Made by a program: the position numbers and the translations under genes
DNA from: Alphaproteobacteria bacterium
Lineage (GTDB): Bacteria; Pseudomonadota; Alphaproteobacteria; SHVZ01
Assembly (NCBI GenBank): GCA_016869375.1
Contig: VGEH01000027.1
Span: 1 to 38,473, forward strand
Reading direction: 5' to 3'
Length of the DNA stretch: 38,473 nucleotides
Shown here: in pieces, positions 30,784 through 38,473 of the stretch
How the letters are laid out: the number at the start of each line of letters is the position of its first letter
Numbering within the stretch: the stretch's first letter is position 1
The notes under the pieces: generated by a model
Told to the model about the DNA's origin: nothing
Databases searched by the model: none
What the model saw: only the letters and a program-made list of their open reading frames with translations

Positions 30784-31938
30784 TCAGGGGCGCTGCACGA
30801 TCCGCGAGGCCGGGATCGCCAGGGTGGCCGTCGTCCCCTCGCCTTCGCGGCTGTCGATGTGAAGGCTGCCGCCGTTGAGTTCGGCCAGCGACCGGCTGAG
30901 CCATAGACCCAGACCCGCCCCGCGACCGCCGCGCGCTTGCTCGGCGGTCGCTCGCTGGAAGGGCTCGAAGATCGTCGTCATGCGATCGGTGGGAATGCCG
31001 AAGCCGGTATCGGCGACGACGACGATCAAGTTGCCGTCCCGGTCGCCTTCCACCCGAACCCAGACACGGTGCCCCGCCGGCGTGAACTTCGCCGAGTTGG
31101 AAAGCAGGTTGAGCAGGATCTGGCGGATCGACCTCCGGTCCACATGGATGATCCAGGACTCGTCGACCAGCGCCGCCTCGATCGTCGGGCCTAAGCCCTG
31201 GGCATAGCCGCGGGCCATGCGCACCGCCTCGTCGACGACCTCGGCGAGGACGACGTTCTCCGGCGTCTGCTGGAACTGGCCGAGCTCGATCTTCGACATG
31301 TCGAGCAGGTCGTTGATGATGCCGAGCAGATGCCGTCCGCTGACGGCGATGTCGCGAACGTATCCCCGATAATTGTCGTGGCCGAGCGGACCGAACAGCT
31401 GCTCGCCCATGATCTCGGAGAAACCCAGGATGGCATTCAGCGGCGTCCGAAGCTCATGGCTCATATTGGCAAGGAAGCGCGTCTTGGCGAGATCGGCGGC
31501 GGCGGCGATGTCGCGCGCCTGACGCCAGCGCGCCGAATCCGCTTCGGCATCGTGCTGAGGCGTCACGTCGCGCGTGGTCCCACGATGGCCGAGGAACTGG
31601 CCCTCCTCGCCGTAGAAGGGCCGGCCGCTGATGCGGAGATGGCGGATCCGCCCATCCGCCGCGGTCTGTACCACCGGCACGTCCATGAATGGCTCGCGTT
31701 TGTCGAGCACCTCGAGGAACTGGCGCTTCGCCGCCGGGTCCATGCCCTGCCCGGCATGCGTATCGAACAGCCTGAGGCCGACATAGGCCTCCGGCGGGAG
31801 TCCCGTCATGGCGCGAACGCCATCCGATACGAAGGTGTAGCGAAGCTCGCGGTCGAGCTCCCATAGCCAGTGCGAGGAGGATTCGGCGAAGTCGCGGAAC
31901 CGCTGCTCGCTTTCGCGCAGGCGGGCCTGCGTATCCAT
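30784..31938 (-). CDS. PAS histidine kinase, C-terminal part of a split gene
   Basis: The 384-residue ORF has a PAS domain (about 8-130), HisKA with His161 in ANMSHELRTPLNAILGFSEIM, and an ATPase domain with LLNLLSNSAKFTPAG, DTGFGI and GRGAGLGLWLSRSL. The FGPLGHDNYRGYVRDI stretch is DivJ/PleC-like. There are no membrane segments. Its first eight residues (MDTQARLR) are also the last eight of the upstream ORF, owing to a 26-bp tandem duplication. The ATG overlaps the upstream stop by one base (TGATG), so it may still be translated by coupling. Removing one repeat copy fuses both ORFs in frame. Confidence 0.85.
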   Translation of the reverse strand: MDTQARLRESEQRFRDFAESSSHWLWELDRELRYTFVSDGVRAMTGLPPEAYVGLRLFDTHAGQGMDPAAKRQFLEVLDKREPFMDVPVVQTAADGRIRHLRISGRPFYGEEGQFLGHRGTTRDVTPQHDAEADSARWRQARDIAAAADLAKTRFLANMSHELRTPLNAILGFSEIMGEQLFGPLGHDNYRGYVRDIAVSGRHLLGIINDLLDMSKIELGQFQQTPENVVLAEVVDEAVRMARGYAQGLGPTIEAALVDESWIIHVDRRSIRQILLNLLSNSAKFTPAGHRVWVRVEGDRDGNLIVVVADTGFGIPTDRMTTIFEPFQRATAEQARGGRGAGLGLWLSRSLAELNGGSLHIDSREGEGTTATLAIPASRIVQRP

Positions 31939-31966
31939 CAGCGCAGGCGGGCCTGCGTATCCATCA
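31915..31966. repeat. Exact 26-bp tandem duplication splitting a histidine kinase gene
   Basis: Two identical 26-base copies, 31915-31940 and 31941-31966, are followed by four more matching bases (GCGC). The length is not a multiple of three, so the second copy shifts the frame and creates a TGA stop at 31938-31940. GCGC at the unit border is the kind of microhomology expected for slipped replication. An assembly error remains possible. Confidence 0.95.
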
Positions 31967-32792
31967 GCGCCCGCTCGGCCTCCTTGAGCGGCGAGATGTC
32001 CATGCCGACGGTGAGCACGCTCGACGGCGGCCCCGCGCCGTCGGTCAGCGGCACCTTCTTCACCAGGAAGGTGCGGATGCTGCCATCGGCGATCGGCATC
32101 ACACGCTGGAAGGGCTGGCTTGCGACGCCCGAGGCCAGCACCGCCTCGTCCTGCGACCGCCCGACGGCAGCGACCTGCTCGCCGAGGAAGGCGCCGCTGA
32201 CGAGGCCGGTAGCCACGCCCGGCGTCGAGCCCAGGATCACGCGCGCGTAGTAGTCGTTCATCATCACGTATCGGGACAGCGCGTCCTTCACCATGATGAC
32301 GGCCGGCACCGTGTCGATGATGTCGCGCAGGAAACGCTCGGCATTGACGATCTGGGTGATCTCTCGGCCCGTGCCGCGGTATCCGGCGAACTCGCCCTTC
32401 GCATCGAAGATCGGCTTGGCGTTGATGCTGAAGTGCCGGAGACGTCCGCCCGCGTCCTTCCGCGCGAAGCGGAAGTCGACGATCGGCCTCCTGGCCGCCA
32501 GATCGCCGAGATGGTTCGACCAGGCTTCGTGGCTGACTTCCTCCAGGCCTTCCCTGACAGGGGTGCGGCCGAGGAGAACTGTCGGGTCCTCGCCGGTGCG
32601 CGCCGACGAGCCCGAGGAGATCAGCGAGAATCTGAGATCCCGGTCGAGCTCATAGAACCAGTCCGACGAGACCTCGGCAAAGTCGAGAAGGCGACGCTCC
32701 TCATCGGTCAGCGCCGGACGCCGGGCATCGCCGCCGGAGCGGGGCCCTTTCTGGTCGGTCGGCTCGGACACGGGACGACCTTCGTCCGTCAT
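31938..32792 (-). CDS. Tandem PAS-domain sensor protein, N-terminal part of the split kinase gene
   Basis: The 284-residue ORF has two PAS domains: about residues 33-150, with SDWFYELDRDLRFSLIS and YRGTGREITQIVN, and about 150-275, ending SVLTVGMDISPLKEAERAL. PAS domains sense redox, light or ligands. There is no output domain, because a 26-bp duplication brings in a stop right after MDTQARLR. With one repeat copy it would continue into the kinase at 30784-31938 as a protein of about 660 residues (PAS-PAS-PAS-HisKA-ATPase). A perfect CtrA-type box lies 44-59 bases upstream of its start codon. Confidence 0.8.
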   Translation of the reverse strand: MTDEGRPVSEPTDQKGPRSGGDARRPALTDEERRLLDFAEVSSDWFYELDRDLRFSLISSGSSARTGEDPTVLLGRTPVREGLEEVSHEAWSNHLGDLAARRPIVDFRFARKDAGGRLRHFSINAKPIFDAKGEFAGYRGTGREITQIVNAERFLRDIIDTVPAVIMVKDALSRYVMMNDYYARVILGSTPGVATGLVSGAFLGEQVAAVGRSQDEAVLASGVASQPFQRVMPIADGSIRTFLVKKVPLTDGAGPPSSVLTVGMDISPLKEAERALMDTQARLR

Positions 32793-32835
32793 CGGTTCAG
32801 CCTGGTCGCGTAGACGCTTGGTAGCCGGTTCGGCG

Positions 32836-32851
32836 TTAACGAAGTGTTAAC
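32836..32851. promoter_or_regulatory. CtrA-type box upstream of the split PAS kinase
   Basis: TTAA-CGAAGTG-TTAAC is a perfect match to the CtrA consensus TTAA-N7-TTAAC, and it also matches when read on the minus strand. It lies between the PAS protein start (32792) and the fluC gene, closer to the former. Confidence 0.6.
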
Positions 32852-32956
32852 CGTCGTGTCACCCACACCGAAAGTTCGTGGAGCGAAACGCCCGGCTCGG
32901 CAAGCCCTGGCATTCCTGGACCTTAGCCTGGAGGCCGAGGCATCCTTCGCCCCGGC

Positions 32957-33334
32957 ATGCTTGAAACCACGCTCTGGGTCGGGCTCGGCGGCGCCATCGG
33001 CAGCATCGGCCGGTACTGGCTGGCGCTTCTCTTCGAGGCCCTCATTGCCTCCCGCTTTCCCTGGGCGACCGTCGTCACCAACATCACCGGGTCCTTCGTC
33101 ATCGGCGTCGTCGCGGCGCTGCCGCTGAGCCCGACGATGAGGCAGTTCCTGATGGTCGGCGTGCTCGGTGGCTACACCACCTTCTCCGCCTTCAGCCTGC
33201 AGACGCTCGTCCTCGCCCAGGACGGCGAATGGCCGAAAGCGGTGGCGAATGTTCTGGCATCGGTCATTCTCTGTCTTGCCGCGGTGTGGCTGGGCCACGC
33301 GCTGGCGAGCGGCATGCGAGGAGGTACAGCGTGA
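32957..33334 (+). CDS. crcB: Fluoride-specific ion channel FluC (CrcB)
   Basis: The 125-residue protein has four hydrophobic helices and the FluC signatures: GGAIGSIGRY (residues 11-20), VTNITGSFVIG with the pore Asn42, and GGYTTFSAFS (71-80) with the fluoride-lining Phe76 and Phe79. It is a dual-topology dimeric fluoride exporter in the inner membrane. No near Shine-Dalgarno is visible before ATG 32957, and no fluoride riboswitch pattern was found upstream. Its last codons overlap the GTG of the next gene by four bases, so the two are coupled. Confidence 0.92.
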   Translation: MLETTLWVGLGGAIGSIGRYWLALLFEALIASRFPWATVVTNITGSFVIGVVAALPLSPTMRQFLMVGVLGGYTTFSAFSLQTLVLAQDGEWPKAVANVLASVILCLAAVWLGHALASGMRGGTA

Positions 33335-34581
33335 GCGACGGCAAGGCAGGCGCGAAGGTCGACGAGGCGCGGCTCTGGCAGCGCCATATGGACATGGCGG
33401 AACTCGGCAAGACGCCGAAGGGCGGCGTCAAGCGCCTGGCGCTGACCGACCTCGACAACGAGGCGCGGGCGAAGCTGATGGCCTGGGGTGCCAAGCGCGG
33501 CTTCAAGAGCTTCATCGATCCGATCGGCAATTTCTTCGTCCGCCGCGAAGGCACCGATCCAAGCCTGCCGCCGGTCATGAGCGGCTCGCACACCGACACC
33601 CAGCCCTCGGGCGGGCGCTTCGACGGCATCTACGGCGTGCTCGCCGCCTTCGAGGCGCTGGAGGCGATCGACGATGCCGGCCTCAAGACCAAGCGCGCGA
33701 TCGAGGCGGCGGTCTGGACCTGCGAGGAGGGCGGCGCCCGCTTCCCGCTCGGCACCATGGGCTCCTCGGTCTTCGCCGGGACCAACAAGCTCGATGAGGT
33801 CCTCAAGATGAAGGACCATGACGGCGTCACCGTCGGCGACGCGCTCAAGAGAACGCGCGCGCATGTGCCCGGCGCCATCGACCGCCCGCTCGGCGTGCCG
33901 GTCGCCTCCTTCGTCGAGGCCCATATCGAGCAGGGACCCGAACTGGAAGCGCAGGGTAAGACGATCGGTGTCGTTACCGCGATCCAGGGCTCGCGCCGCT
34001 TCGTCGTCGAGGTGACGGGCGAGGACGGCCATGCCGGCACGGTGACGCGCGCCCGGCGCAAGGACGCGATGTTCGCCGCCACCGATATGGTGCAGGCGCT
34101 TCGCAAGCACTTCATGGACGACGACGACCGCATCCGCTTCACCGTCGGGCGCTTCGTGGTCGAGCCGAACGCCATGGCGGTGATCCCGGGCAAGGTGACC
34201 TTCACCATCGACTTCCGCCATCCTGAGGAAGAGGTGATCGTCAAGCTCGGCGACGGCGTCGAGCCGCTGTGCCAGTCGCTGCGCGGGCCTTGCCAGGTGA
34301 AGGTGACACAGTTCATGCGCTCGAAGCCCGTCCCCTTCGGCGGGCTAATTCCCGGCCTTATCCAGTCGGCAGCCGATCGCTTCGGCTTCTCCTCGATGCC
34401 GATCCTTTCCGGCGCCGGGCATGACTCGATCTATCTCGCCAAGGTCTGCCCGACCGCGATGATCTTCGTGCCCTGCGAGAAGGGCATCAGCCACAACGAG
34501 ATCGAGAACGCGACGCCCTACGACCTCGCCGCCGGCGCGCGCGTGCTGACCGAGGTGCTGGTCGAGCTGGCGAACCAGTAA
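33331..34581 (+). CDS. M20-family Zn-dependent amidohydrolase (N-carbamoyl-amino-acid/allantoate type)
   Basis: The 416-residue metalloenzyme is of the AmaB/HyuC/AllC branch. Metal ligands are seen at His87 in MSGSHTDTQPSGG, Asp98 in RFDGIYG, Glu132-Glu133 in WTCEEGGARF, His198 in EAHIEQGPELE and His388 in GISHNEIE. Substrates in this branch are N-carbamoyl amino acids, allantoate, ureidoglycine or beta-ureidopropionate; the sequence does not choose. The start is GTG 33331 with GAGGAGG upstream, overlapping the crcB stop (GTGA). The ORF-track start would extend into crcB. The MATE gene begins directly after its stop. Confidence 0.88.
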   Translation: MSDGKAGAKVDEARLWQRHMDMAELGKTPKGGVKRLALTDLDNEARAKLMAWGAKRGFKSFIDPIGNFFVRREGTDPSLPPVMSGSHTDTQPSGGRFDGIYGVLAAFEALEAIDDAGLKTKRAIEAAVWTCEEGGARFPLGTMGSSVFAGTNKLDEVLKMKDHDGVTVGDALKRTRAHVPGAIDRPLGVPVASFVEAHIEQGPELEAQGKTIGVVTAIQGSRRFVVEVTGEDGHAGTVTRARRKDAMFAATDMVQALRKHFMDDDDRIRFTVGRFVVEPNAMAVIPGKVTFTIDFRHPEEEVIVKLGDGVEPLCQSLRGPCQVKVTQFMRSKPVPFGGLIPGLIQSAADRFGFSSMPILSGAGHDSIYLAKVCPTAMIFVPCEKGISHNEIENATPYDLAAGARVLTEVLVELANQ

Positions 34582-35898
34582 GTGAGATTGGGAAGCCGCG
34601 CGGCGCACCGCCGCGCCTTCGCCCTCGCCTGGCCGCTGATCCTGGCGAATGTCACGGTGCCGCTCGTCGGCGCCGTGGATACGGCCGTGCTCGGCCATTT
34701 GCCGGATGCTCGCTATCTCGGCGCCGCCGCGCTCGGCGGTGTTCTCTTCAGCCTGCTCTATTACAGTTTCGGTTTCCTTCGCACCGGCACGACCGGGCCG
34801 GTCGCCCAGGCGCGCGGCGCCGGCGACTTCGCCGAGGTCAAGGCGACGCTCTATCGCGCCCTCCTGATCGCTAGCGTCGTCGGCGTCACGATCGTCGCGC
34901 TCCAGCTGCCGATCCGCTGGATCGCCTTCCAGATCCTGAAGGCGAGCCCCGAGATCATGGGCGCAGCGGAGACCTATGTCGCGGTCCGCATCTGGGGCGC
35001 ACCGGCGGTGCTGACCAATTTCGTTCTGCTCGGCTGGTATCTCGGCCTCGAGAATGCGCGGATCGGCCTCCTCCTCCAGGTCGTGATCAACCTCGCCAAC
35101 CTCGCGCTCAACCTCTTCTTCGTCTTCGGTCTGGGCATGACCATCGAGGGCGTCGCCGCGGCGACCGCGATCGCCGAATGGATCGGTGCCGCGCTCGGCC
35201 TCCTGATCGCGCTACGCACCATCGCCGGCATGACGGGGACCGTCGATCGCGCGCGTCTCTTCGACCGTGCCCGCGTCCTCCGGCTGATCGCGCTCAATCG
35301 CGACATCTTCATCCGCACCGTTCTCGTCATCCTCTGCTTCTCCAGCTTCACCGCCATCGGTGCCCGCTTCGGTGACCTGACCGTCGCCGCCAACGCGGTG
35401 CTGATGACCTTCTCCACCTTCATGGCCTTCGCCCTCGACGGCTTCGCCCAGGCGGCGGAGACGCTGGTCGGGCGCGCCATCGGCGCCGGCGACCGCACCG
35501 AGCTCGACGACTGCCTCGGCGCCACCTTCGTGTGGTCGGCCGCCGTCGCCATGGGCTTCACGCTCGTCTACGGGACCGGCGGCCCCTTCATCATCGCCAT
35601 GCTGACCGACCTGCCCGCGGTGCGCACCGAAGCGCTGCGCTACCTGCCCTGGGCCGCAATCATGCCGATGGTCGCGGTCTGGAGCTTCCAGCTCGACGGC
35701 GTCTTCTGGGGTGCGGCGCGCGGCCCCGACATGCGCAACATGATGCTGATCTCGGCCGGATGCTTCGTCCTCGCTGCCTGGATCGCGGTACCGCGCCTCG
35801 GCAATGACGGCCTCTGGCTCGCGATCTACGTCTTCCTCATCGCGCGCGCCGTGACCTTGGGCCTCAAGCTCCCCGCGGTGCTGCGCTCGGTCGGCTAG
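34582..35898 (+). CDS. MATE-family efflux transporter (DinF-like)
   Basis: The 438-residue protein has about 12 hydrophobic helices in two halves. It shows WPLILANVTVPLVGAVDTAVLGHL, SFGFLRTGTTGPVAQARGAGD and, in the second half, ALDGFAQAAETLVGRAIGAGD, typical of the DinF subgroup of MATE exporters. It uses a Na+ or H+ gradient to expel organic cations or drugs. The GTG start at 34582 directly follows the TAA of the hydrolase with no gap, so its translation depends on the upstream gene. Substrate unknown. Confidence 0.88.
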   Translation: MRLGSRAAHRRAFALAWPLILANVTVPLVGAVDTAVLGHLPDARYLGAAALGGVLFSLLYYSFGFLRTGTTGPVAQARGAGDFAEVKATLYRALLIASVVGVTIVALQLPIRWIAFQILKASPEIMGAAETYVAVRIWGAPAVLTNFVLLGWYLGLENARIGLLLQVVINLANLALNLFFVFGLGMTIEGVAAATAIAEWIGAALGLLIALRTIAGMTGTVDRARLFDRARVLRLIALNRDIFIRTVLVILCFSSFTAIGARFGDLTVAANAVLMTFSTFMAFALDGFAQAAETLVGRAIGAGDRTELDDCLGATFVWSAAVAMGFTLVYGTGGPFIIAMLTDLPAVRTEALRYLPWAAIMPMVAVWSFQLDGVFWGAARGPDMRNMMLISAGCFVLAAWIAVPRLGNDGLWLAIYVFLIARAVTLGLKLPAVLRSVG

Positions 35899-35911
35899 CC
35901 TGCCAGCCCGA

Positions 35912-36271
35912 TCAAACCAGGAGGCCGGCAATCCCCCTCACCGCGGCCTCCGCGGCACCCAGCGTCTGGCGCAGCTGGCCGATCTGCCGACTGAGGTCGG
36001 CGATCTCCTGAATGCTCGTGCGGAGCGCCCCATTTGCCTGTCGCAGCGCATCCATCAACCTCCGGAGCTCATCCGACTCCACGACATTCGTCAGGATGAT
36101 CCGGTTGCGGGCATGCTGGATTTCGGACGCCTGGAGATACAGGAGTTCGGCCGCAGCCGCCGCATCCTCGTTGCCGGCCCGACGTGCCGCCTGAAGACGC
36201 GCGCGCAGTCGCGCCATGACCTCCCCGATATCGTCGCCTGTCTCTACGAGAAGCTGTTCCAGCTCGTCCAT
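35912..36271 (-). CDS. Small coiled-coil protein, unknown function
   Basis: The 119-residue protein is almost wholly helical and charged, with heptad-like repeats (LRRLMDALRQANGALRTSIQEIADL and following). It has no signal peptide; a short hydrophobic tail (VRGIAGLLV) ends the chain. No family was recognised. ATG 36271 has AGGAGAAGAG upstream. It is 16 bases downstream of the lipoprotein gene and surely co-transcribed with it, so the two products may work together. Confidence 0.7.
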   Translation of the reverse strand: MDELEQLLVETGDDIGEVMARLRARLQAARRAGNEDAAAAAELLYLQASEIQHARNRIILTNVVESDELRRLMDALRQANGALRTSIQEIADLSRQIGQLRQTLGAAEAAVRGIAGLLV

Positions 36272-36287
36272 GGCTCTTCTCCTCTGT

Positions 36288-37214
36288 CTAAGGAAGCACT
36301 GCGGTCAGGTCATCGACCGCCTTCTTGAAGGCCTGCACCGACGCCGTCAGGGTTCCGAACTGGCGTGAGGGATCCTTAAGCGCTTCTGCGAGTTCGCCAT
36401 GCGCCTTTACCATGGCGTCAAATATCGGCGCGGGACTTGCGTTGATGAGCGCAGCAACCTCCGCGGCTGACTTCCGGGCGGCGAGAACGCCCGGGATCGC
36501 GTCGACGCCGGGGTTGCGCGTGATCGGCCGAACCGAAAGAACGAACTCGTCGCGACGGCGCTGCACGTAGTCGGCCTTGGCGATCATCGCCAGTTCCGCG
36601 AGGCGCCCTTTGCCGGCCTGGAGGGCCGGCTGCACGGCGTCCGTCGCTTGCTTCAGGGCGACGTAGCGCTTGTAGTTGAGATGGTTTCCAGCGATCCAGG
36701 TAATCGCACCGGTGAAGGGACCGACGATGGCGTCGACGCTCTTCTGATCGGCGGTGGACGGCATGAACGCCTTGATCAGCCCGCCGACGTCCTTCGAGAG
36801 GGCGCCGATGGCGCTCGTTGCCTCGGCGATGTCCTTCGAGGAGGCCACTGCCTCAAGGCTGGCAGCGTAGTCGGCAAGGAGCGTCATGAGCTCAAGCACC
36901 TTGGCGGTGCCGACGCCGGGTTTTACTTCCGCCGGCGTGCCATTGAGCAGGACCCGACAGGGATTCGCCGCCGACGGGGCTGCCGCGTTGCATTCTGCAC
37001 TAAGCTCGATCGAGACCGAGCCTTGTTCGAGGATCGCGCGGCGCAGCCTGTTGCGATCGGCGATCTCGTCACTGGCCGTAACGAACGTGGCGACTGCCTG
37101 TGTCGCCTTTTCGGTCGAGGCCTTGAAGCTCTTGATCTCGTTCACGTAGACGGCCGCGGAGCAGCCGGCCGCGACGAGTGCGACAAGCACGATGGCGTTC
37201 GCTCGGATCCTCAT
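36288..37214 (-). CDS. Predicted lipoprotein, unknown function
   Basis: The 308-residue protein starts with a lipoprotein signal (VLVALVAAGCSA), with Cys18 as the lipidated residue. The rest is helical, rich in Ala, Lys and Glu, with two further cysteines (Cys75, Cys86) flanking a short Ala/Pro loop that could form a disulfide. No family was recognised. ATG 37214 has GGGGAG upstream; the ORF-track extension is rejected since it would remove the signal peptide from the N-terminus. It is the first gene of a two-gene operon with the coiled-coil protein. Confidence 0.75.
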   Translation of the reverse strand: MRIRANAIVLVALVAAGCSAAVYVNEIKSFKASTEKATQAVATFVTASDEIADRNRLRRAILEQGSVSIELSAECNAAAPSAANPCRVLLNGTPAEVKPGVGTAKVLELMTLLADYAASLEAVASSKDIAEATSAIGALSKDVGGLIKAFMPSTADQKSVDAIVGPFTGAITWIAGNHLNYKRYVALKQATDAVQPALQAGKGRLAELAMIAKADYVQRRRDEFVLSVRPITRNPGVDAIPGVLAARKSAAEVAALINASPAPIFDAMVKAHGELAEALKDPSRQFGTLTASVQAFKKAVDDLTAVLP

Positions 37215-37387
37215 GAGAACTCCCCATCGATACAACCTGCCGGAGAATGTACCCTCGCCAGGGGGAGGGGAAATCATCCGAACGGGGGATGGGTCGATCG
37301 GACCCGTGCGGCCAGCCCATCGGCACTTCTCACCAATGGACAAGGAAGCCGGTCCTTGCTACTGGCGGACGAGTCAGGAGCCCTCCG

Positions 37388-38374
37388 GTGAGCACGCGCA
37401 AACCCCTGGTCGTCGTCACCCGCAAGCTGCCGGACGCGATCGAGACGCGGATGATGGAGCTGTTCGAGGCTCGGCTGAACGCCGACGACCGGGCGCTCAC
37501 CCGCGAGGAGCTCGTCGCCGCCGTGGCGAAAGCCGAGGTTCTGGTGCCGACGGTCACCGACCGCATCGACAAGGACGTCCTCGCCGCCGCCGGGCCGCAG
37601 CTGAAGCTGATCGCCTCCTTCGGCACCGGTGTCGACCATGTCGACCTTGCAGCCGCTCAGACGCGCGGCATCGTCGTCACCAACACGCCGGGCGTGCTGA
37701 CCGACGACACCGCCGACATGGCGATGGCGCTGATCCTGGCCGTGGCGCGGCGGATCGGCGCCGGAGAGACCCTGGCCCGCTCCGGCGAGTGGCGGGGCTG
37801 GTCGCCGACCTCGATGCTGGGCACGCGGCTGACCGGCAAGCGGCTGGGCGTCGTCGGCATGGGGCGGATCGGCCAGGCCGTGGCGCGCCGCGCCCGCGCC
37901 TTCGGCCTCTCGATCCATTATCACAACCGGAAACGTGTCTATCCCGATGTCGAGGGCGCGCTCGAGGCGACATACTGGGAGAGCCTCGACCAGATGCTGG
38001 CGCGCATGGACGTGATCTCGGTCAACTGCCCGCACACGCCGGCCACATATCACCTGCTCTCGGGGCGGCGTATCAAGCTGATCAAGCCGGGCGCCATCCT
38101 GGTCAACACCTCGCGCGGCGAAGTCATCGACGAAGCGGCCCTGGCGCAGGCGCTCGCCTCCGGCACGCTGGGCGGCGCCGGGCTCGACGTCTACGAGCAC
38201 GAGCCGGCGATCCACAGGAAGCTGCTGGAGGCCGACAACGTCGTCTTGCTTCCGCATATGGGTTCGGCGACGCTGGAAGGCCGGCTCGCCATGGGCGAGC
38301 GCGTCATCATCAACATCAAGACCTGGGTCGACGGCCATCGTCCGCCCGACCGGGTCATCGAGCAGCTTCTCTAG
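37388..38374 (+). CDS. D-isomer-specific 2-hydroxyacid dehydrogenase (glyoxylate/hydroxypyruvate reductase-like)
   Basis: The 328-residue NAD(P)-dependent oxidoreductase interconverts 2-oxo and D-2-hydroxy acids. The nucleotide-binding motif is VGMGRIGQAVARRA (157-170). The catalytic residues are Arg243 in NTSRGEVIDE, Glu272 in YEHEP and His290 in LLPHMGSAT. The pattern YEHEPAIHRKLLEADNVVLLPHMGSAT is the GyaR-like glyoxylate reductase type. Start is GTG 37388, six bases after AGGAG; the ORF-track extension lies in untranslated sequence. No partner gene is seen. The last 99 bases of the window (38375-38473) show nothing recognisable. Confidence 0.88.
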   Translation: MSTRKPLVVVTRKLPDAIETRMMELFEARLNADDRALTREELVAAVAKAEVLVPTVTDRIDKDVLAAAGPQLKLIASFGTGVDHVDLAAAQTRGIVVTNTPGVLTDDTADMAMALILAVARRIGAGETLARSGEWRGWSPTSMLGTRLTGKRLGVVGMGRIGQAVARRARAFGLSIHYHNRKRVYPDVEGALEATYWESLDQMLARMDVISVNCPHTPATYHLLSGRRIKLIKPGAILVNTSRGEVIDEAALAQALASGTLGGAGLDVYEHEPAIHRKLLEADNVVLLPHMGSATLEGRLAMGERVIINIKTWVDGHRPPDRVIEQLL

Positions 38375-38473
38375 ACCCGCATTTCCCAGATGAACCATTG
38401 AACTGGGCGGCGTCGAATCCATTTGAGCCATAGGACGCAACGTCTTGTCTCATTGGACCGGGGTCGCAGATGG

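Noticed and set aside
32852-32956. Fluoride riboswitch before crcB
   Set aside because: The conserved crcB-motif elements were looked for and not found in this short leader.
32844-33128. 94-residue ORF overlapping crcB
   Set aside because: Out of frame with crcB, starts in the CtrA-box region and lacks any domain.
37276-37312. GGGTC/GACCC inverted repeat between the lipoprotein and the hydroxyacid dehydrogenase genes
   Set aside because: Only five pairs with no T-run; this is expected by chance in GC-rich DNA.

Overview
The window reads as chromosome of a high-GC alphaproteobacterium. The evidence is lineage-typical gene content (MmcB, DUF1150 beside Hsp20, the PdeM/Lhr DNA-repair genes, PleC/DivJ-like histidine kinases), two CtrA-type TTAA-N7-TTAA boxes, a GTTC-N7-GTTC LexA-type box and a ROSE-like thermometer. 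Order (Hyphomicrobiales versus Rhodospirillales) cannot be fixed by eye. Genes are dense, and no IS element, tRNA, rRNA or CRISPR array was seen.

Layout. 1-339 is the tail of a SPOR-domain protein, followed by a strong terminator. 411-2529 carries an aldehyde dehydrogenase and a VapBC-type toxin-antitoxin pair with a well-formed autoregulatory operator. 2530-5098 (minus) is an MFS carrier plus amidase. 5206-7920 (plus) is a PhyH-type dioxygenase followed by TRAP permease subunits DctQ and DctM. The only DctP-type binding protein lies about 4 kb away on the other strand (11749-12726). 7922-10541 (minus) holds a methyltransferase-like protein, a long pentapeptide-repeat protein and MmcB, the last two behind a LexA-type box. 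After an RraA-family gene, a 430-bp gene-free stretch (11315-11748) is packed with inverted repeats and looks like two tandem small RNAs with anti-Shine-Dalgarno CCUCC motifs.

12783-18884 (minus) is a compact operon: photolyase, FAD oxidoreductase, DUF1365, cyclopropane-synthase-like methyltransferase and GPH symporter. The same gene kinds make up the singlet-oxygen sigma-E/ChrR response of Rhodobacter, and an ECF-like TGATCC promoter overlaps the stop codon of the preceding gene. 18939-23390 holds the ligase-associated repair genes pdeM and an Lhr-type helicase, split by a D-amino-acid dehydrogenase on the opposite strand. 23470-25527 has a small membrane protein divergent from an MlrC peptidase.

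25524-27162 is a cytoplasmic histidine kinase and response regulator with a CtrA-type box. 27212-29928 is sulfate activation (cysD, cysNC). 30061-30776 is Hsp20 plus DUF1150 behind a ROSE-like thermometer. 30784-32792 is a PAS histidine kinase split into two reading frames by an exact 26-bp tandem duplication, again with a CtrA-type box upstream. 32957-35898 is a tight fluoride channel, M20 hydrolase and MATE operon. 35912-37214 is a coiled-coil protein plus lipoprotein of unknown role. 37388-38374 is a 2-hydroxyacid dehydrogenase.

The most notable signals are the split kinase with its partner CtrA boxes, the SOS-type pentapeptide/mmcB operon, the tandem sRNA locus, the ROSE hairpin and the sigma-E-like membrane photo-oxidation operon. 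All assignments are by eye from sequence; no database search was run.
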